A stretch of DNA of 51,790 nt from Stieleria tagensis (GCF_024129865.1 NZ_JAMYFE010000093.1:1-51790); one strand, 5' to 3'. Positions 43,500 to 51,790 are shown, counted from the stretch's first letter. Numbers and translations: made by a program. Notes: generated by a model not told the origin, from the letters alone.

Positions 43500-44576
43500 A
43501 TGACATTCCCCGTCCCCATGCAAGCGCTTTATCAACGGATCGACCAAGTCCGCAGCGAGCGTCCCGACCTGCCGATTCAACTGCGCAGCATTGCCGAAGA
43601 AATGCCGCGTTCGTCGACCCGAAACACCCTGCTGAAATTGGCCGCTGCGGTCGAAAACAAAGTCCCCGCGGATCAGATCGCAGCCCGATTTCCGCGACAC
43701 TGTTGGTTGCTGACCTTGCAATCGTCAGCGGCGACCACCGATGCATTGACGGCGATCTTGGAACAATCGGCGTTCCAGCACAACATCCAGCGTAAACGGA
43801 TCCGTGCGATCGCCTATCCGGTCATCTTGGTCGCAATCGCGGCGGCCATGGTGTTGGTCGCCTGCGCGCTGCTGGTACCGCCGTTTGACGAGATGTACCA
43901 AGAATTCGCATTCAAGCTGCCTCCCCAGACCGTCGCCCTGATCAACCTGTCCCGACTGGTCACCGGCCATCCGATTGCTGCGGCACTGCTGGTGCTGTTG
44001 GCCAGCGCGCTGGTCGCCGGATTGCTGTGGTTTTGGATCAGCGACAATCCAATCAAACAACAACTGTTCGGCGATTCACTGAACCGCTTTGCGGCGCGGC
44101 AATCACTCGCGAAAGCCGCGTTGCAGTTGGCCGAACTCAGCGACGAAGGGGTACCGCTGGAAAGGGCACTACGGATCAGCGCGGAATCCACCGCAACACC
44201 CACCCTGCGCTCCGTACTAGCGGACTTGGCGATCCAAGCGATGCAGGATCCCAGCCAACTTCGACGCACTCGCGCCGCCGCATTTCTACCACCCAATTTC
44301 TTGATGGCGCTGTATTCACCGGCACAGCATTCATCAGCGCTGCCTTCAACGAATCCGCAATCCCATTCGACAGAGAACGACGACCGCTCTCCAGCGAACA
44401 CGACGATGCTGCGTGAACTGGCCGCCAACTATCGCGACCTCTCGATCCGTCGCAAGGATTGGGGCACGTTCATCCTGGGCCAGCTGGCCATCGTCGGTGT
44501 CGGATTCATCATCGCATTCATCGTGATCTCGCTGTTTGCCCCCATGGTCAGCCTCGTCAGCGCGTTATCCTCATGA
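43500..44576 (+). CDS. GspF-like membrane protein 2
   Basis: A 358-residue protein in the GspF/PilC topology. A cytoplasmic domain (about 1-95) is followed by hydrophobic segments near VILVAIAAAMVLVACALLV and AAALLVLLASALVAGLLWFW. A second cytoplasmic domain (about 190-300, with SLAKAALQLAELSDEGVPLERALRIS) leads to a final segment, IVGVGFIIAFIVISLFAPM. The C-terminal pattern fits T2SSF domains, which anchor pseudopilus assembly in the inner membrane. It overlaps the third GspF-like gene by four bases (ATGA). Confidence 0.75.
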   Translation: MTFPVPMQALYQRIDQVRSERPDLPIQLRSIAEEMPRSSTRNTLLKLAAAVENKVPADQIAARFPRHCWLLTLQSSAATTDALTAILEQSAFQHNIQRKRIRAIAYPVILVAIAAAMVLVACALLVPPFDEMYQEFAFKLPPQTVALINLSRLVTGHPIAAALLVLLASALVAGLLWFWISDNPIKQQLFGDSLNRFAARQSLAKAALQLAELSDEGVPLERALRISAESTATPTLRSVLADLAIQAMQDPSQLRRTRAAAFLPPNFLMALYSPAQHSSALPSTNPQSHSTENDDRSPANTTMLRELAANYRDLSIRRKDWGTFILGQLAIVGVGFIIAFIVISLFAPMVSLVSALSS

Positions 44577-45658
44577 TCAGCAAATCAAACCCTGTTCAAC
44601 GTTTGCTGCAGTGGGTCTGGCCCAGCGGTCTGGCCGAGAACTCGTTGCGCAGTCAACAGAATTCACTGTTGCGGATGATCGCCGTTGCCCACTCGCAACA
44701 GCTGGATCTGGCAACTGTGATCGACAACTTGTCTGCCGAGTATCCGGGCGTCTATGGCCGCAAACTCCAAAATCTAAAACGTTGGATTGCGGCCGGAAGC
44801 TCACTTGGTGCGGCGTTGCTGCACACTCCCGGCGTGCTCAGCGCAGACGACACGCTGGCCATTCAATGTGGGCAAGAAACTGGCACGTTGGGCGAAACGT
44901 TAGAGTTCTTGCTGGCCAAGAACGAACCTTCTGACGAATCAAATGGAGCCACTATCTTGGGCACGACGTTGATGTACGTCGTGGCGACCTTCTTTTTTGC
45001 CATCCTGGTCGCCGTCTTCTGCTTGGTCTTTATCGTGCCGACGGTTTTGGAGATGTTCGAGGAATTTGAGCTCGAAGTCCCGCCACTGATGTTCGCACTG
45101 GCCGCCGCAAGTGACGATGCGATCATCGGGCTGCCGATCTTCATCGCACTCGGTGTGGGGTTGTTGTTTTTGTTCCTGTCGGCGGACGTCCGTCGATTGT
45201 TTTGGAATTCCCCCCTGGCCAGACTGCTGCCGACACGAAAAATGCACCAATCCGCCGGTTTGCTACGTCTGCTGGCGCTGCCCAGTGGGATCGATCGAGC
45301 CGTTGCACCAACCTTGACCGCGGCCGCGCAATACCATCCCGATCGCAACTGCCGCCAACGACTGCTACAAGCTCGCACCGACAGCCTGTCCGATCACGAC
45401 GTCTGGTTTCAATTGTCCAAACAAGGGCTGATCAGCAAGAACCAAGGCGAACAACTGGGGCTGATCCGTCACCCACAACTGCGTCAATGGACGCTGTGCA
45501 CGTTGGCCGATCAAACCGCCCAGCGTGCCAATGCCAAATCCGAAACCTGGGCACGGACCATTCAGCACGTCCCTGTGATTTTGTTGTCATTCTTCGTCGG
45601 CTGGATTGTGATTGCCGTCATGCAAACACTCACACAACTGGTCGAATCCCTTGCTTAA
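44573..45658 (+). CDS. GspF-like membrane protein 3
   Basis: The 361-residue protein shows the clearest GspF features of the three. Near the N-terminus, GRKLQNLKRWIAAGSSLGAALLHTPG and ADDTLAIQCGQETGTLGETLEFL match the T2SSF repeat. Hydrophobic segments lie at MYVVATFFFAILVAVFCLVFIV and IIGLPIFIALGVGLLFLFL. A second T2SSF-like part with a C-terminal helix, VILLSFFVGWIVIAVMQTL, completes the fold. ATG at 44573 overlaps the preceding stop; the longer upstream frame is a shadow of gene 2. The first pseudopilin gene starts 4 bp after its stop. Confidence 0.82.
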   Translation: MISKSNPVQRLLQWVWPSGLAENSLRSQQNSLLRMIAVAHSQQLDLATVIDNLSAEYPGVYGRKLQNLKRWIAAGSSLGAALLHTPGVLSADDTLAIQCGQETGTLGETLEFLLAKNEPSDESNGATILGTTLMYVVATFFFAILVAVFCLVFIVPTVLEMFEEFELEVPPLMFALAAASDDAIIGLPIFIALGVGLLFLFLSADVRRLFWNSPLARLLPTRKMHQSAGLLRLLALPSGIDRAVAPTLTAAAQYHPDRNCRQRLLQARTDSLSDHDVWFQLSKQGLISKNQGEQLGLIRHPQLRQWTLCTLADQTAQRANAKSETWARTIQHVPVILLSFFVGWIVIAVMQTLTQLVESLA

Positions 45659-45662
45659 CGCG

Positions 45663-46190
45663 ATGAATCCAACAACACATCCATCAGCAGCCCGGTCACT
45701 ACAGCAGCGGACCACAGCGCCCCGCGGCGTGGTGCTGCTGGAAACGGTCGTCGCCTGCGTCCTGGTTTTGGCCCTGATCTCTGTCGCCGCACCGATGGTC
45801 GTCCGCGCCGGACGCATCTGGAAACAGACACGTCATTTCCAAATCGCCACAGACGAATTGTCCGGCCAGTTGGACCGTTTGCTCGCGCTGCCTGCGGCCC
45901 AACGTCAGTTGGCGATCGACCAGTTGCAGGTCAGCAACGAAATCGCTGACGTGCTGCACGATGCCAGCCTACAGGCAACGATCATCAAACACGAACAATC
46001 AACTCAGCTGCAACTTTCAATCGATTGGCAGCGAATCGGCGATCCGCCGCCGGTCCGTTTGGTCGCCTGGATTGATCCACTGCCAGACGCGCCACCGGAG
46101 ACCCCGCCGGAACCTTCATCGGAGACTGATTCGGATGAAGCAACGCCGGCCGGATCGGAACCGGAACAAACGCAGGAGAACGCCCCATGA
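45663..46190 (+). CDS. Pseudopilin-like protein 1
   Basis: The 175-residue protein has a type III (prepilin) N-terminus, R-G then V-V-L-L-E-T-V-V, with Glu at +5 and a hydrophobic helix (VVACVLVLALISVAAP), the signature of pseudopilins. The rest is polar, ending in a Pro/Glu-rich tail. It could be a minor pseudopilin of the GspI/GspH kind. The ATG at 45663 was chosen over a longer frame because it keeps a short leader. It overlaps the next gene by four bases. Confidence 0.75.
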   Translation: MNPTTHPSAARSLQQRTTAPRGVVLLETVVACVLVLALISVAAPMVVRAGRIWKQTRHFQIATDELSGQLDRLLALPAAQRQLAIDQLQVSNEIADVLHDASLQATIIKHEQSTQLQLSIDWQRIGDPPPVRLVAWIDPLPDAPPETPPEPSSETDSDEATPAGSEPEQTQENAP

Positions 46191-46720
46191 ACAACACCGT
46201 AATCACTCGCAGCAGACGATCGCGTCGGCCCGGGTTCACGCTGCGTGAATTAACCATCGCGATGGCCGCCGGCAGCACGATCATGATGACAACGGTCGGG
46301 ATGGTGCACCACGCATTTGACTGGTCGACGACGGCCCGACATCGACGGATGGATGACCAAACCTTTTTCAACCTCAGTCGGCAATTGCGCGGGGACATCC
46401 ATCTGGCTGATCAAGCCGTGTGTGACAGCGATTCACTGGAATTAACGACCGCCGACGAACACTTGGTCGTCTATCAGATCAATGGTCAATCGATTTCCCG
46501 TGTCGAAACCGCTGCCGATGACACACCCGTGCGGCGAGAAAACTATCACTGGAAACTTCCGCGGCAATTAACCCTGCAACACGTCGAATCGCAGCAACAG
46601 ATCAAACTCGATGCCAAATCGATCACGCCGTTTGCCGAATCCGAAGTTCCGATTTGGCGTTCCATGAAGGTCTCGATCGGATTGCGATTACGTCATCAAA
46701 CGGGGGACATCGAATCATGA
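46187..46720 (+). CDS. Pseudopilin-like protein 2 (GspJ-like)
   Basis: The 177-residue protein begins with a basic leader and the cleavage site R-P-G then F-T-L-R-E-L-T-I, with Glu at +5 and a hydrophobic stretch after it. This is the N-methylation pattern of type IV pilin-like proteins. The size and long polar C-terminal part suit GspJ-type minor pseudopilins, but similarity is low. Start and stop overlap both neighbours by four bases, so translation is coupled. Confidence 0.75.
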   Translation: MNNTVITRSRRSRRPGFTLRELTIAMAAGSTIMMTTVGMVHHAFDWSTTARHRRMDDQTFFNLSRQLRGDIHLADQAVCDSDSLELTTADEHLVVYQINGQSISRVETAADDTPVRRENYHWKLPRQLTLQHVESQQQIKLDAKSITPFAESEVPIWRSMKVSIGLRLRHQTGDIES

Positions 46721-47127
46721 ATCAACGACTTCGACACCGCCGACCTGTTCAACGCCGACGTATAAACCGCCGACGTGGCAGTTTGATGGTCTGTGTGTTG
46801 GCCTGTTTGATGATCGTCGCCTCACTGGTCGGATTACTGGTCAAAGATGCGGTCGCGGCCAGACAGGAAACCAAACTGCGATTGCAACTGCTGCAGACCG
46901 AACGCCTGCTCGACGCCGGCATTCTGCGCAGTGCAAAACAAATCCAGCGTGACGGCGAATACAACGGCGAAACCTGGCAACCCGAATTGTCGCTGCACGG
47001 ACAACCCGTCCCAGCGTCGGTGTCGATTTCGATTGACAACACTCAAGTCATGGTGACGGCTCGAATCGGCACTTCGCCGCACGTCACCACCCTCTCCCAC
47101 CACTACTCGTCGAGTCAAATCAAATGA
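46717..47127 (+). CDS. Pseudopilin-like protein 3
   Basis: A 136-residue protein with a basic leader (RRGS at the end of a run of Arg), then a hydrophobic helix, LMVCVLACLMIVASLVGLLV, and a short polar domain rich in strands. The cleavage region R-G then S-L-M-V lacks a clear +5 Glu, so it fits GspK-type minor pseudopilins best, which also lack it. This assignment is uncertain. Its ATG overlaps the stop of the previous gene and its stop overlaps the start of the DUF1559 gene. Confidence 0.62.
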   Translation: MNQRLRHRRPVQRRRINRRRGSLMVCVLACLMIVASLVGLLVKDAVAARQETKLRLQLLQTERLLDAGILRSAKQIQRDGEYNGETWQPELSLHGQPVPASVSISIDNTQVMVTARIGTSPHVTTLSHHYSSSQIK

Positions 47128-47960
47128 AACGATACGCGTTTACTCTGGTTGAATTGTTGGTCGTGATCGCGATCATTGGCATTCTAGTTGGATTGTTGTT
47201 GCCGGCTGTGCAAGCAGCACGAGAGGCAGCCAGACGGATGTCGTGCAGCAACAACATGGTGCAAATCGCACTGTCGGCGCACCACTACGAATTCACGATG
47301 GAACATTTGCCCGATGGTGTGACCGACGATAGCGGTCCGATTCGCAACGAAGTCAATGGCGGCAAACAGATCGGCTGGATGGCTCGCATCTTGCCATATA
47401 TCGAACAGCAACGCGCCTTTGAAATGCTGGACTTAGACGCCAGCGCCTACAGCGACGAAAATGCCGAGGTTCGGGCTTACAACATTCCAACCTTCCGCTG
47501 CCCCTCCAATCCAACCCGCTTTGGACATGACCAACGCCCTGTCGTCGGTACCTCGGACTACGCCGGTTGTCACAACGACGTCGAAGCCCCGATCGACTTT
47601 GACAACCACGGGGTTTTCTACCTGAACAGTGCCACCCGATTCGCCGAAATCACCGATGGAACGACCAGCACGATCATGATGGGCGAACATTTGGGCGACA
47701 CCGACCGACTGGGCTGGCTGACCGGAACCCGAGCAACGTTGCGAAACACGGGGGAATTCAAAGACGGCGGCTACGTTGATGCCGTCAACCAAGACCTTGG
47801 AGCATTGGAAGTCGGCGGATTCGATAGCTATCACCAAGGCGGTGGCAACTTTGCACTGGCCGATGGCGCGATCATTTTCATCACCCACAGCATCGACCCA
47901 CAGCTATTCCAATACTACGGCAATCGCGCCGACGGCCAATTGTTGGATCTGGAGCGATGA
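47124..47960 (+). CDS. DUF1559-family prepilin-like protein
   Basis: The 278-residue protein begins MKRYAFTLVELLVVIAIIGI and continues GLLLPAVQAAREAARRMSC, the hallmark of the DUF1559 family, which is greatly expanded in planctomycetes. The C-terminal H-x-G-G-x-N-F-A-L-A-D-G motif is present (SYHQGGGNFALADGA). The residue before the cleavage point is Ala instead of the usual Gly. It closes the seven-gene GspF/pseudopilin operon and is probably its major pilin-like subunit or a cargo. The ATG overlaps the preceding stop (ATGA). Confidence 0.9.
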   Translation: MKRYAFTLVELLVVIAIIGILVGLLLPAVQAAREAARRMSCSNNMVQIALSAHHYEFTMEHLPDGVTDDSGPIRNEVNGGKQIGWMARILPYIEQQRAFEMLDLDASAYSDENAEVRAYNIPTFRCPSNPTRFGHDQRPVVGTSDYAGCHNDVEAPIDFDNHGVFYLNSATRFAEITDGTTSTIMMGEHLGDTDRLGWLTGTRATLRNTGEFKDGGYVDAVNQDLGALEVGGFDSYHQGGGNFALADGAIIFITHSIDPQLFQYYGNRADGQLLDLER

Positions 47961-47967
47961 TCCGTTC

Positions 47968-48963
47968 TCAATCGGTCGCGGCCAGTTCCGCGATCACTTG
48001 ATCAACCATCTGGCCACTGTAGGCGGTCAGTTTGGGATGGGTCGCACACCAGCCACACAGGAAGCGGTGAAAATCGGCCCAGGCCCAGGGGAACAGCGTC
48101 CGCCATTCCTGTTCCAAATCGGTTGCGATCATCGGGTCGACACAGCGCCGCAGTTGGTCGAAATAAATCCCCAAACACTCCTGTTCACGGCGTTGGCATT
48201 CGTCGTCCGACAAGCAACTCCCTAAAAAATAGGCCACGTCCTTGATCCCACAGCCACCGCCAACGTATTGGAAATCGACAGCGGCAACTTGATCACCGGC
48301 GGATCCATCCCAGTGATCGCCGAAACAGAAATTGGCGACTTTGGCATCACCGTGAACAATGGTTTTGAATCGACAGTCCGACAACCGCTGGTCGATGGCC
48401 GGTGCGGCCTGTTTAAGCGGTCCATCGGCCATCACTGCAAACTCCTCGGGCCGCGTTTGTAGATGCCAATAGGTCCCTGTCGGCCAAAGTCCGCCGGGAG
48501 TCTGGTTCAAAAACAACCCATGAAAGTTGGCCAGCCATTTCAAGCACGCCGCTAACTGACGATCATTGACCCGGCTCAGTCGTCGTCCGTAGCCGCTGGC
48601 ATCGAGATCCTCCAGCACAAACAGCTGGTGCCCATCCACCGATTCCGTTCGGTAGCAATGCGGGACCCGGCATCCCAACCCGCAACACTGGCTCCAGGTT
48701 TGATACCAGTTCATTTCGATCTGATAGGATCGCCGTTTTCGATCGTGCGAAACCTGGCCGGACCAACCGCGTGCGTTGCGGATGCCGACGTCGACCGGGG
48801 CGATCTGTTTGACGATCACGGACGAAGCAACTGCCGATCCTTTCAGTCCCATGCGCAGGATCTGGCCATAGCCGCTCCACAGGGATTGAATCGATTCGGT
48901 CTCGGTGACCCGCTCGGCCTGCATGATGTCACAGACCAGTGATTTCAATTGTCGATCTTCCAT
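47968..48963 (-). CDS. CHK/ecdysteroid-kinase-like phosphotransferase
   Basis: The 331-residue kinase has a Lys-containing V-K-Q-I strand near 51-54, the catalytic-loop motif V-H204-G-D206-A-K-V-A-N211, and D230-F-Q as the metal-binding motif. This is the aminoglycoside phosphotransferase/CHK kinase-like fold. The natural substrate is unknown. It starts 8 bp after the stop of pyruvate kinase on the same strand, so it is probably cotranscribed; a small-molecule alcohol or sugar could be the substrate, which is inference. It ends convergently 7 bp from the DUF1559 gene. Confidence 0.85.
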   Translation of the reverse strand: MEDRQLKSLVCDIMQAERVTETESIQSLWSGYGQILRMGLKGSAVASSVIVKQIAPVDVGIRNARGWSGQVSHDRKRRSYQIEMNWYQTWSQCCGLGCRVPHCYRTESVDGHQLFVLEDLDASGYGRRLSRVNDRQLAACLKWLANFHGLFLNQTPGGLWPTGTYWHLQTRPEEFAVMADGPLKQAAPAIDQRLSDCRFKTIVHGDAKVANFCFGDHWDGSAGDQVAAVDFQYVGGGCGIKDVAYFLGSCLSDDECQRREQECLGIYFDQLRRCVDPMIATDLEQEWRTLFPWAWADFHRFLCGWCATHPKLTAYSGQMVDQVIAELAATD

Positions 48964-48971
48964 TGATCGGC

Positions 48972-50402
48972 CTACTCGACGGTGTGGACCACGACGGAAT
49001 TGTGAGCCTTTTCAACCACACCGCTGCCACTGACAAACACGATTCGGTCGCCCACCTTTAGATATCCGTTCTGTTTGGCCCAATCACAAACCTCTGAACG
49101 GATCATCGCCGGCTGGGCCATCTGTTTGACAGCGATCGGTTTGATCCCCCAAAACAAATTCATTCTTCGCAACGTTTCGTTGCAGTCACTTGCTCCAAGC
49201 GTTGGGATGCGGCTGCGTGATTTGCTTTTGACCCATGCCGTCCCACCACTCTTGGTTGCAATCACGATTAACGCCGCATCGATGGCCTCGGCAATATTGG
49301 TCGCTGCGTAGGTGACGGCGGTGGTGATCGGGTGCACGCGATTGGTGACGGTGCGATCGGCCATATCATGCTTGAGCGACTTTTCGGTGAAGTGCATGAT
49401 ACGGCTCATCATCTCGACCACCTTGACCGGATAGTCCCCGACCGCGGTCTCGCCGCTCAACATACAGGCGTCAGCACCATCCAGAATAGCGTTGGCAACG
49501 TCACTCGCTTCGGCGCGCGTCGGTCGTGTGCTGTGGTGCATGGACTCCAACATCTGGGTGGCGACGATCACCGGTTTCATTTTGTCTTTGCAAACTTGGA
49601 TGATCCGTTTCTGCGCCATCGGCGTTTCGGCAACATCAATTTCGACCCCTAAGTCGCCGCGAGCCACCATGATTCCGTCGGCCGCGTCAACAATCTCTTC
49701 CAGATTGACCATCGCCTCGGGCTTTTCGATTTTTGCAATCACCAGGGCGTCGCATTCATGCGCCGACAACACACTCTTGAGCGAATAGACATCTTCGGCG
49801 GTACGAACAAACGACAAACTGATGAAGTCAATTTCATGGTCCGCTGCCCACATCGCATTTTCGATGTCGCCACGCTGCAACGCAGACACTGACAATTTGA
49901 CGCCGGGTAGATTGATGCCTTGACGACTGCGAACTTCGCCCGCAGCGGTCACACGACAGACCGCGCGGTTCTTGGTCACCGATTCGACGGTTAATGAAAC
50001 CAGCCCATCGGCCAACATCACACGATTGCCCGGCTGTAGTTCGTCGATCAATTTGGGATAGCTGGCCGTGACTTCATCATCCGCTTCCGGCTGGCCGTCA
50101 CGGATAAACGTTAATGTCATGCCCACATTGCATTGCAACGGATCGCATCGCAATTCACCCAGTCGAATCTTGGGTCCGGCGAGATCCAAAAGGACGCCCA
50201 CCTGCTTGCCCGTGATCTCGCCGGCCTGGCGAATCGCGGTCAGCTTCTGATCGTGATCGGGTATCTTGCCGTGAGCCGTGTTGATGCGAAACACGTCCAC
50301 ACCCGCTTCGATCAATTCAGCCAACTTCTCGGCCGTGTCACAAGCCGGACCGACAGTGGCAATGATTTTGGTACAGGAATTTTGCAGCGACGGACGAGCC
50401 AT
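48972..50402 (-). CDS. pyk: Pyruvate kinase
   Basis: The 476-residue enzyme starts T-K-I-I-A-T-V-G-P-A-C. It holds the signature VIAKIEKPEAM (with the catalytic Lys), M-V-A-R-G-D-L-G-V-E, V-I-A-T-Q-M-L-E-S-M and A-E-A-S-D-V-A-N-A-I-L-D-G. It makes ATP and pyruvate from PEP at the end of glycolysis. ATG at 50402 was chosen (MARPSLQNSCTKI); the frame extends about 23 codons further but without family sequence. Downstream is the CHK-type kinase. The C-terminal allosteric domain has the normal length. Confidence 0.95.
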   Translation of the reverse strand: MARPSLQNSCTKIIATVGPACDTAEKLAELIEAGVDVFRINTAHGKIPDHDQKLTAIRQAGEITGKQVGVLLDLAGPKIRLGELRCDPLQCNVGMTLTFIRDGQPEADDEVTASYPKLIDELQPGNRVMLADGLVSLTVESVTKNRAVCRVTAAGEVRSRQGINLPGVKLSVSALQRGDIENAMWAADHEIDFISLSFVRTAEDVYSLKSVLSAHECDALVIAKIEKPEAMVNLEEIVDAADGIMVARGDLGVEIDVAETPMAQKRIIQVCKDKMKPVIVATQMLESMHHSTRPTRAEASDVANAILDGADACMLSGETAVGDYPVKVVEMMSRIMHFTEKSLKHDMADRTVTNRVHPITTAVTYAATNIAEAIDAALIVIATKSGGTAWVKSKSRSRIPTLGASDCNETLRRMNLFWGIKPIAVKQMAQPAMIRSEVCDWAKQNGYLKVGDRIVFVSGSGVVEKAHNSVVVHTVE

Positions 50403-50751
50403 GGAGGATTGACACGAGTGGGGAGTCGATTCGATTCTAAAACTGCCCAGGTTGTAGCGTTCAACAGCCATTCTGCAAAGAAAGCTCGCTGTAGAGCACC
50501 GCTAGATCCGGGCTTGTGCTTGCGATCTTCACACTACCGCGCTGTTTCACTTGCGCGGCAAAGCCGCGATGCGGCTGGCGGATTGTGTCAAAGATCCCCT
50601 TCACGCGGCTGATCTTTCACAAAAATCACAACCTGAATCATAAAAGCGACTTCTTCCGTACCCACTCATAGTCCCGCTTCAAAATCACCCGATCAATCTG
50701 GCCAAGCCATTGGTGGCGCCCGACGGTTACAATTGCCACCGCTTGGTCCCA
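50403..50751. other. Divergent intergenic region, no gene seen
   Basis: This 349-bp region separates pyk (minus) from the SDR gene (plus). A 6-bp hairpin, CGCGGC-AAA-GCCGCG, is at 50554-50568. I see no supported gene. Confidence 0.35.
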
Positions 50752-51672
50752 ATGACATTGCTGCCCTGCCCTTCCCTCCCCTGCTCTACCCTGTTGTCTG
50801 ATATCACAAACTCGAACGCCTCCACGACTGAATTGCCGCCTCAATCACCCCCTGATCAATCGACTCGTGACCAACCGACCGCGCTGATCCCTGGCGGATC
50901 GGCGGGACTGGGATTGGTGGTTGCCGCGACCTTTGCCCAAGCCGGCTATCGCGTGATCATCGTCGGACGATCCCAAGACCGCTTGGACGACGCGGTGGAA
51001 CAACTGCGGCAACAGCACAACGCCACCGCCATCACGCTGGTCGGCGACATGACCAACCGCGACGATTGCCAACAAATCGCACAGGCCGTCGGCCAGCGCT
51101 GCGGTCGATTGGATGTGCTGGTCAACTGCATCGGTGTCAGCGATCGTGGACTCGTTGGCGAACTGACAGCCGCACGTGTGCATGAATTGATCGACCAAAA
51201 CGTGGTCGCCACCCTGCTCTGCTGCCAAGCCATGCTGCCGATGCTGGAATCGAGTCGTGGTAGTATCGTCAACATCGGGTCCCTGGCCGGCAAAGTCGGC
51301 GCGCGCTATCTGGGCGGCTACAACACCGCCAAACATGCACTGACCGGACTGACCCAGCAAATGCGGTTGGAATGGCGTGACAAAGGCGTGCACGTGGGAT
51401 TGGTCAGCCCCGGGCCGATCCGCCGCGATGACGCCGGAACCCGCTACCAACACCAAACGGGCAATTCGGCATTGCCCGGCAAGGCTTCCCAGCCCGGCGG
51501 CGGCACCAAAGTCAAAGGCATCGAACCTCAACGCGTCGCCACCGCCGTCTTGAATTGCGCGCGGAACAGGAAACCCGATGTGATTTTGCCCGGCTATTTA
51601 CGGCTGCTGATCGTAGTCGGAAACGCCCTCCCCAGGCTCGGTGATTGGTTGCTGCTGAAATTCACCAGCTAA
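50752..51672 (+). CDS. Short-chain dehydrogenase/reductase
   Basis: The 306-residue SDR has a 40-residue N-terminal extension, then the NAD(P) motif G48-G-S-A-G52-L-G54 (PGGSAGLG), VLVNCIGVS (the N-N-A-G-like part), active-site S177, and Y190-x3-K194. The R after the second strand (VGRSQDR) suggests NADP use. The C-terminus is hydrophobic (LRLLIVVGNALPRLGDWLLLKFTS), as in SDRs that attach to membranes, similar to 3-ketodihydrosphingosine-reductase-type enzymes. I chose ATG 50752; GTG at 50710 would lengthen it. Substrate unknown. Its 3' end overlaps a likely gene on the other strand. Confidence 0.85.
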   Translation: MTLLPCPSLPCSTLLSDITNSNASTTELPPQSPPDQSTRDQPTALIPGGSAGLGLVVAATFAQAGYRVIIVGRSQDRLDDAVEQLRQQHNATAITLVGDMTNRDDCQQIAQAVGQRCGRLDVLVNCIGVSDRGLVGELTAARVHELIDQNVVATLLCCQAMLPMLESSRGSIVNIGSLAGKVGARYLGGYNTAKHALTGLTQQMRLEWRDKGVHVGLVSPGPIRRDDAGTRYQHQTGNSALPGKASQPGGGTKVKGIEPQRVATAVLNCARNRKPDVILPGYLRLLIVVGNALPRLGDWLLLKFTS

Positions 51673-51790
51673 CCGAAACGGCAGCTGTACCAACGACCAA
51701 AGCGACAACAGCAGTTCGTTGCAATCTTCGCACATGATGCCCCGATCGCAGGTCTTGTGAACGTAGCGAGTTCCCCCGGGGTTCCTGCCG
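51598..51790 (-). CDS. Partial Cys-rich protein running off the right edge
   Basis: Reading the minus strand from the window edge gives about 63 residues to a TAA at 51598: a segment YVHKTCDRGIMCEDCNELLLSL with a C-x6-C-x2-C pattern that could bind a metal, then a hydrophobic and Gln-rich tail. The N-terminal part lies outside the window. The last 75 bases overlap the 3' end of the SDR gene on the opposite strand. I cannot name a family. Confidence 0.45.
   Translation of the reverse strand, partial: GRNPGGTRYVHKTCDRGIMCEDCNELLLSLWSLVQLPFRLAGEFQQQPITEPGEGVSDYDQQP

Overview
The window looks like a chromosomal segment of a Pirellulaceae planctomycete (Rhodopirellula / Rubripirellula type). The reasons are moderately high GC, many secreted sulfatases, a DUF1559 pilin-like protein, a split glycine dehydrogenase, frequent GTG/TTG starts, and a dispersed palindromic repeat in the gaps. 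The genus is inference; no rRNA, tRNA, CRISPR array, phage or transposase gene was seen.

Layout. 1-379 is repeat-rich non-coding DNA. 380-3561 (minus) holds a MoxR/ChlI-type AAA ATPase followed by a VWA protein. 3671-4459 is a tail-anchored unknown. 4760-7171 is a large secreted protein with a degenerate alpha/beta-hydrolase domain. 7396-8645 is an ECF sigma factor with its anti-sigma factor, preceded by an FHA protein (8757-9449). 9904-15191 is a glycine cleavage operon, gcvT-gcvH-gcvPA-gcvPB, ending in a LipM-like lipoyl-transfer enzyme. 15521-17794 is RNase R. 17899-21227 is a three-gene unit: a GT39-like membrane protein, a GT2 enzyme and a methyltransferase. 21693-23929 (plus) is an arsenosugar pair, arsS and an arsM-type methyltransferase.

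24181-31952 is a sulfated-glycan region. It contains a 1381-residue protein joining sulfatase, GH5-like and GH43-like modules, a small secreted protein, and a sulfatase-esterase fusion. 32021-39545 (minus) runs in one direction: a seven-heme cytochrome lipoprotein, a lipoprotein with beta-strand character, a paralogue of the small secreted protein, three unknown genes (two of them membrane proteins), and a YheT-type hydrolase. Divergent from it are thpR and a calcineurin phosphoesterase with a LamG-like tail.

42561-47960 is a tight seven-gene operon: three GspF-like membrane proteins and four pseudopilin-like proteins, with no ATPase, secretin or prepilin peptidase nearby. 47968-50402 (minus) is pyruvate kinase followed by a CHK-type kinase. 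50752-51672 is a short-chain dehydrogenase, and a partial Cys-rich gene runs off the right edge on the minus strand.

Two repeat families mark the gaps: a REP-like palindrome (five copies) and a second long inverted repeat (two copies, both just 3' of secreted-protein genes). The best candidates for undescribed biology are the triple-enzyme fusion, the ATPase-less pseudopilin operon and the unknown membrane gene trio.
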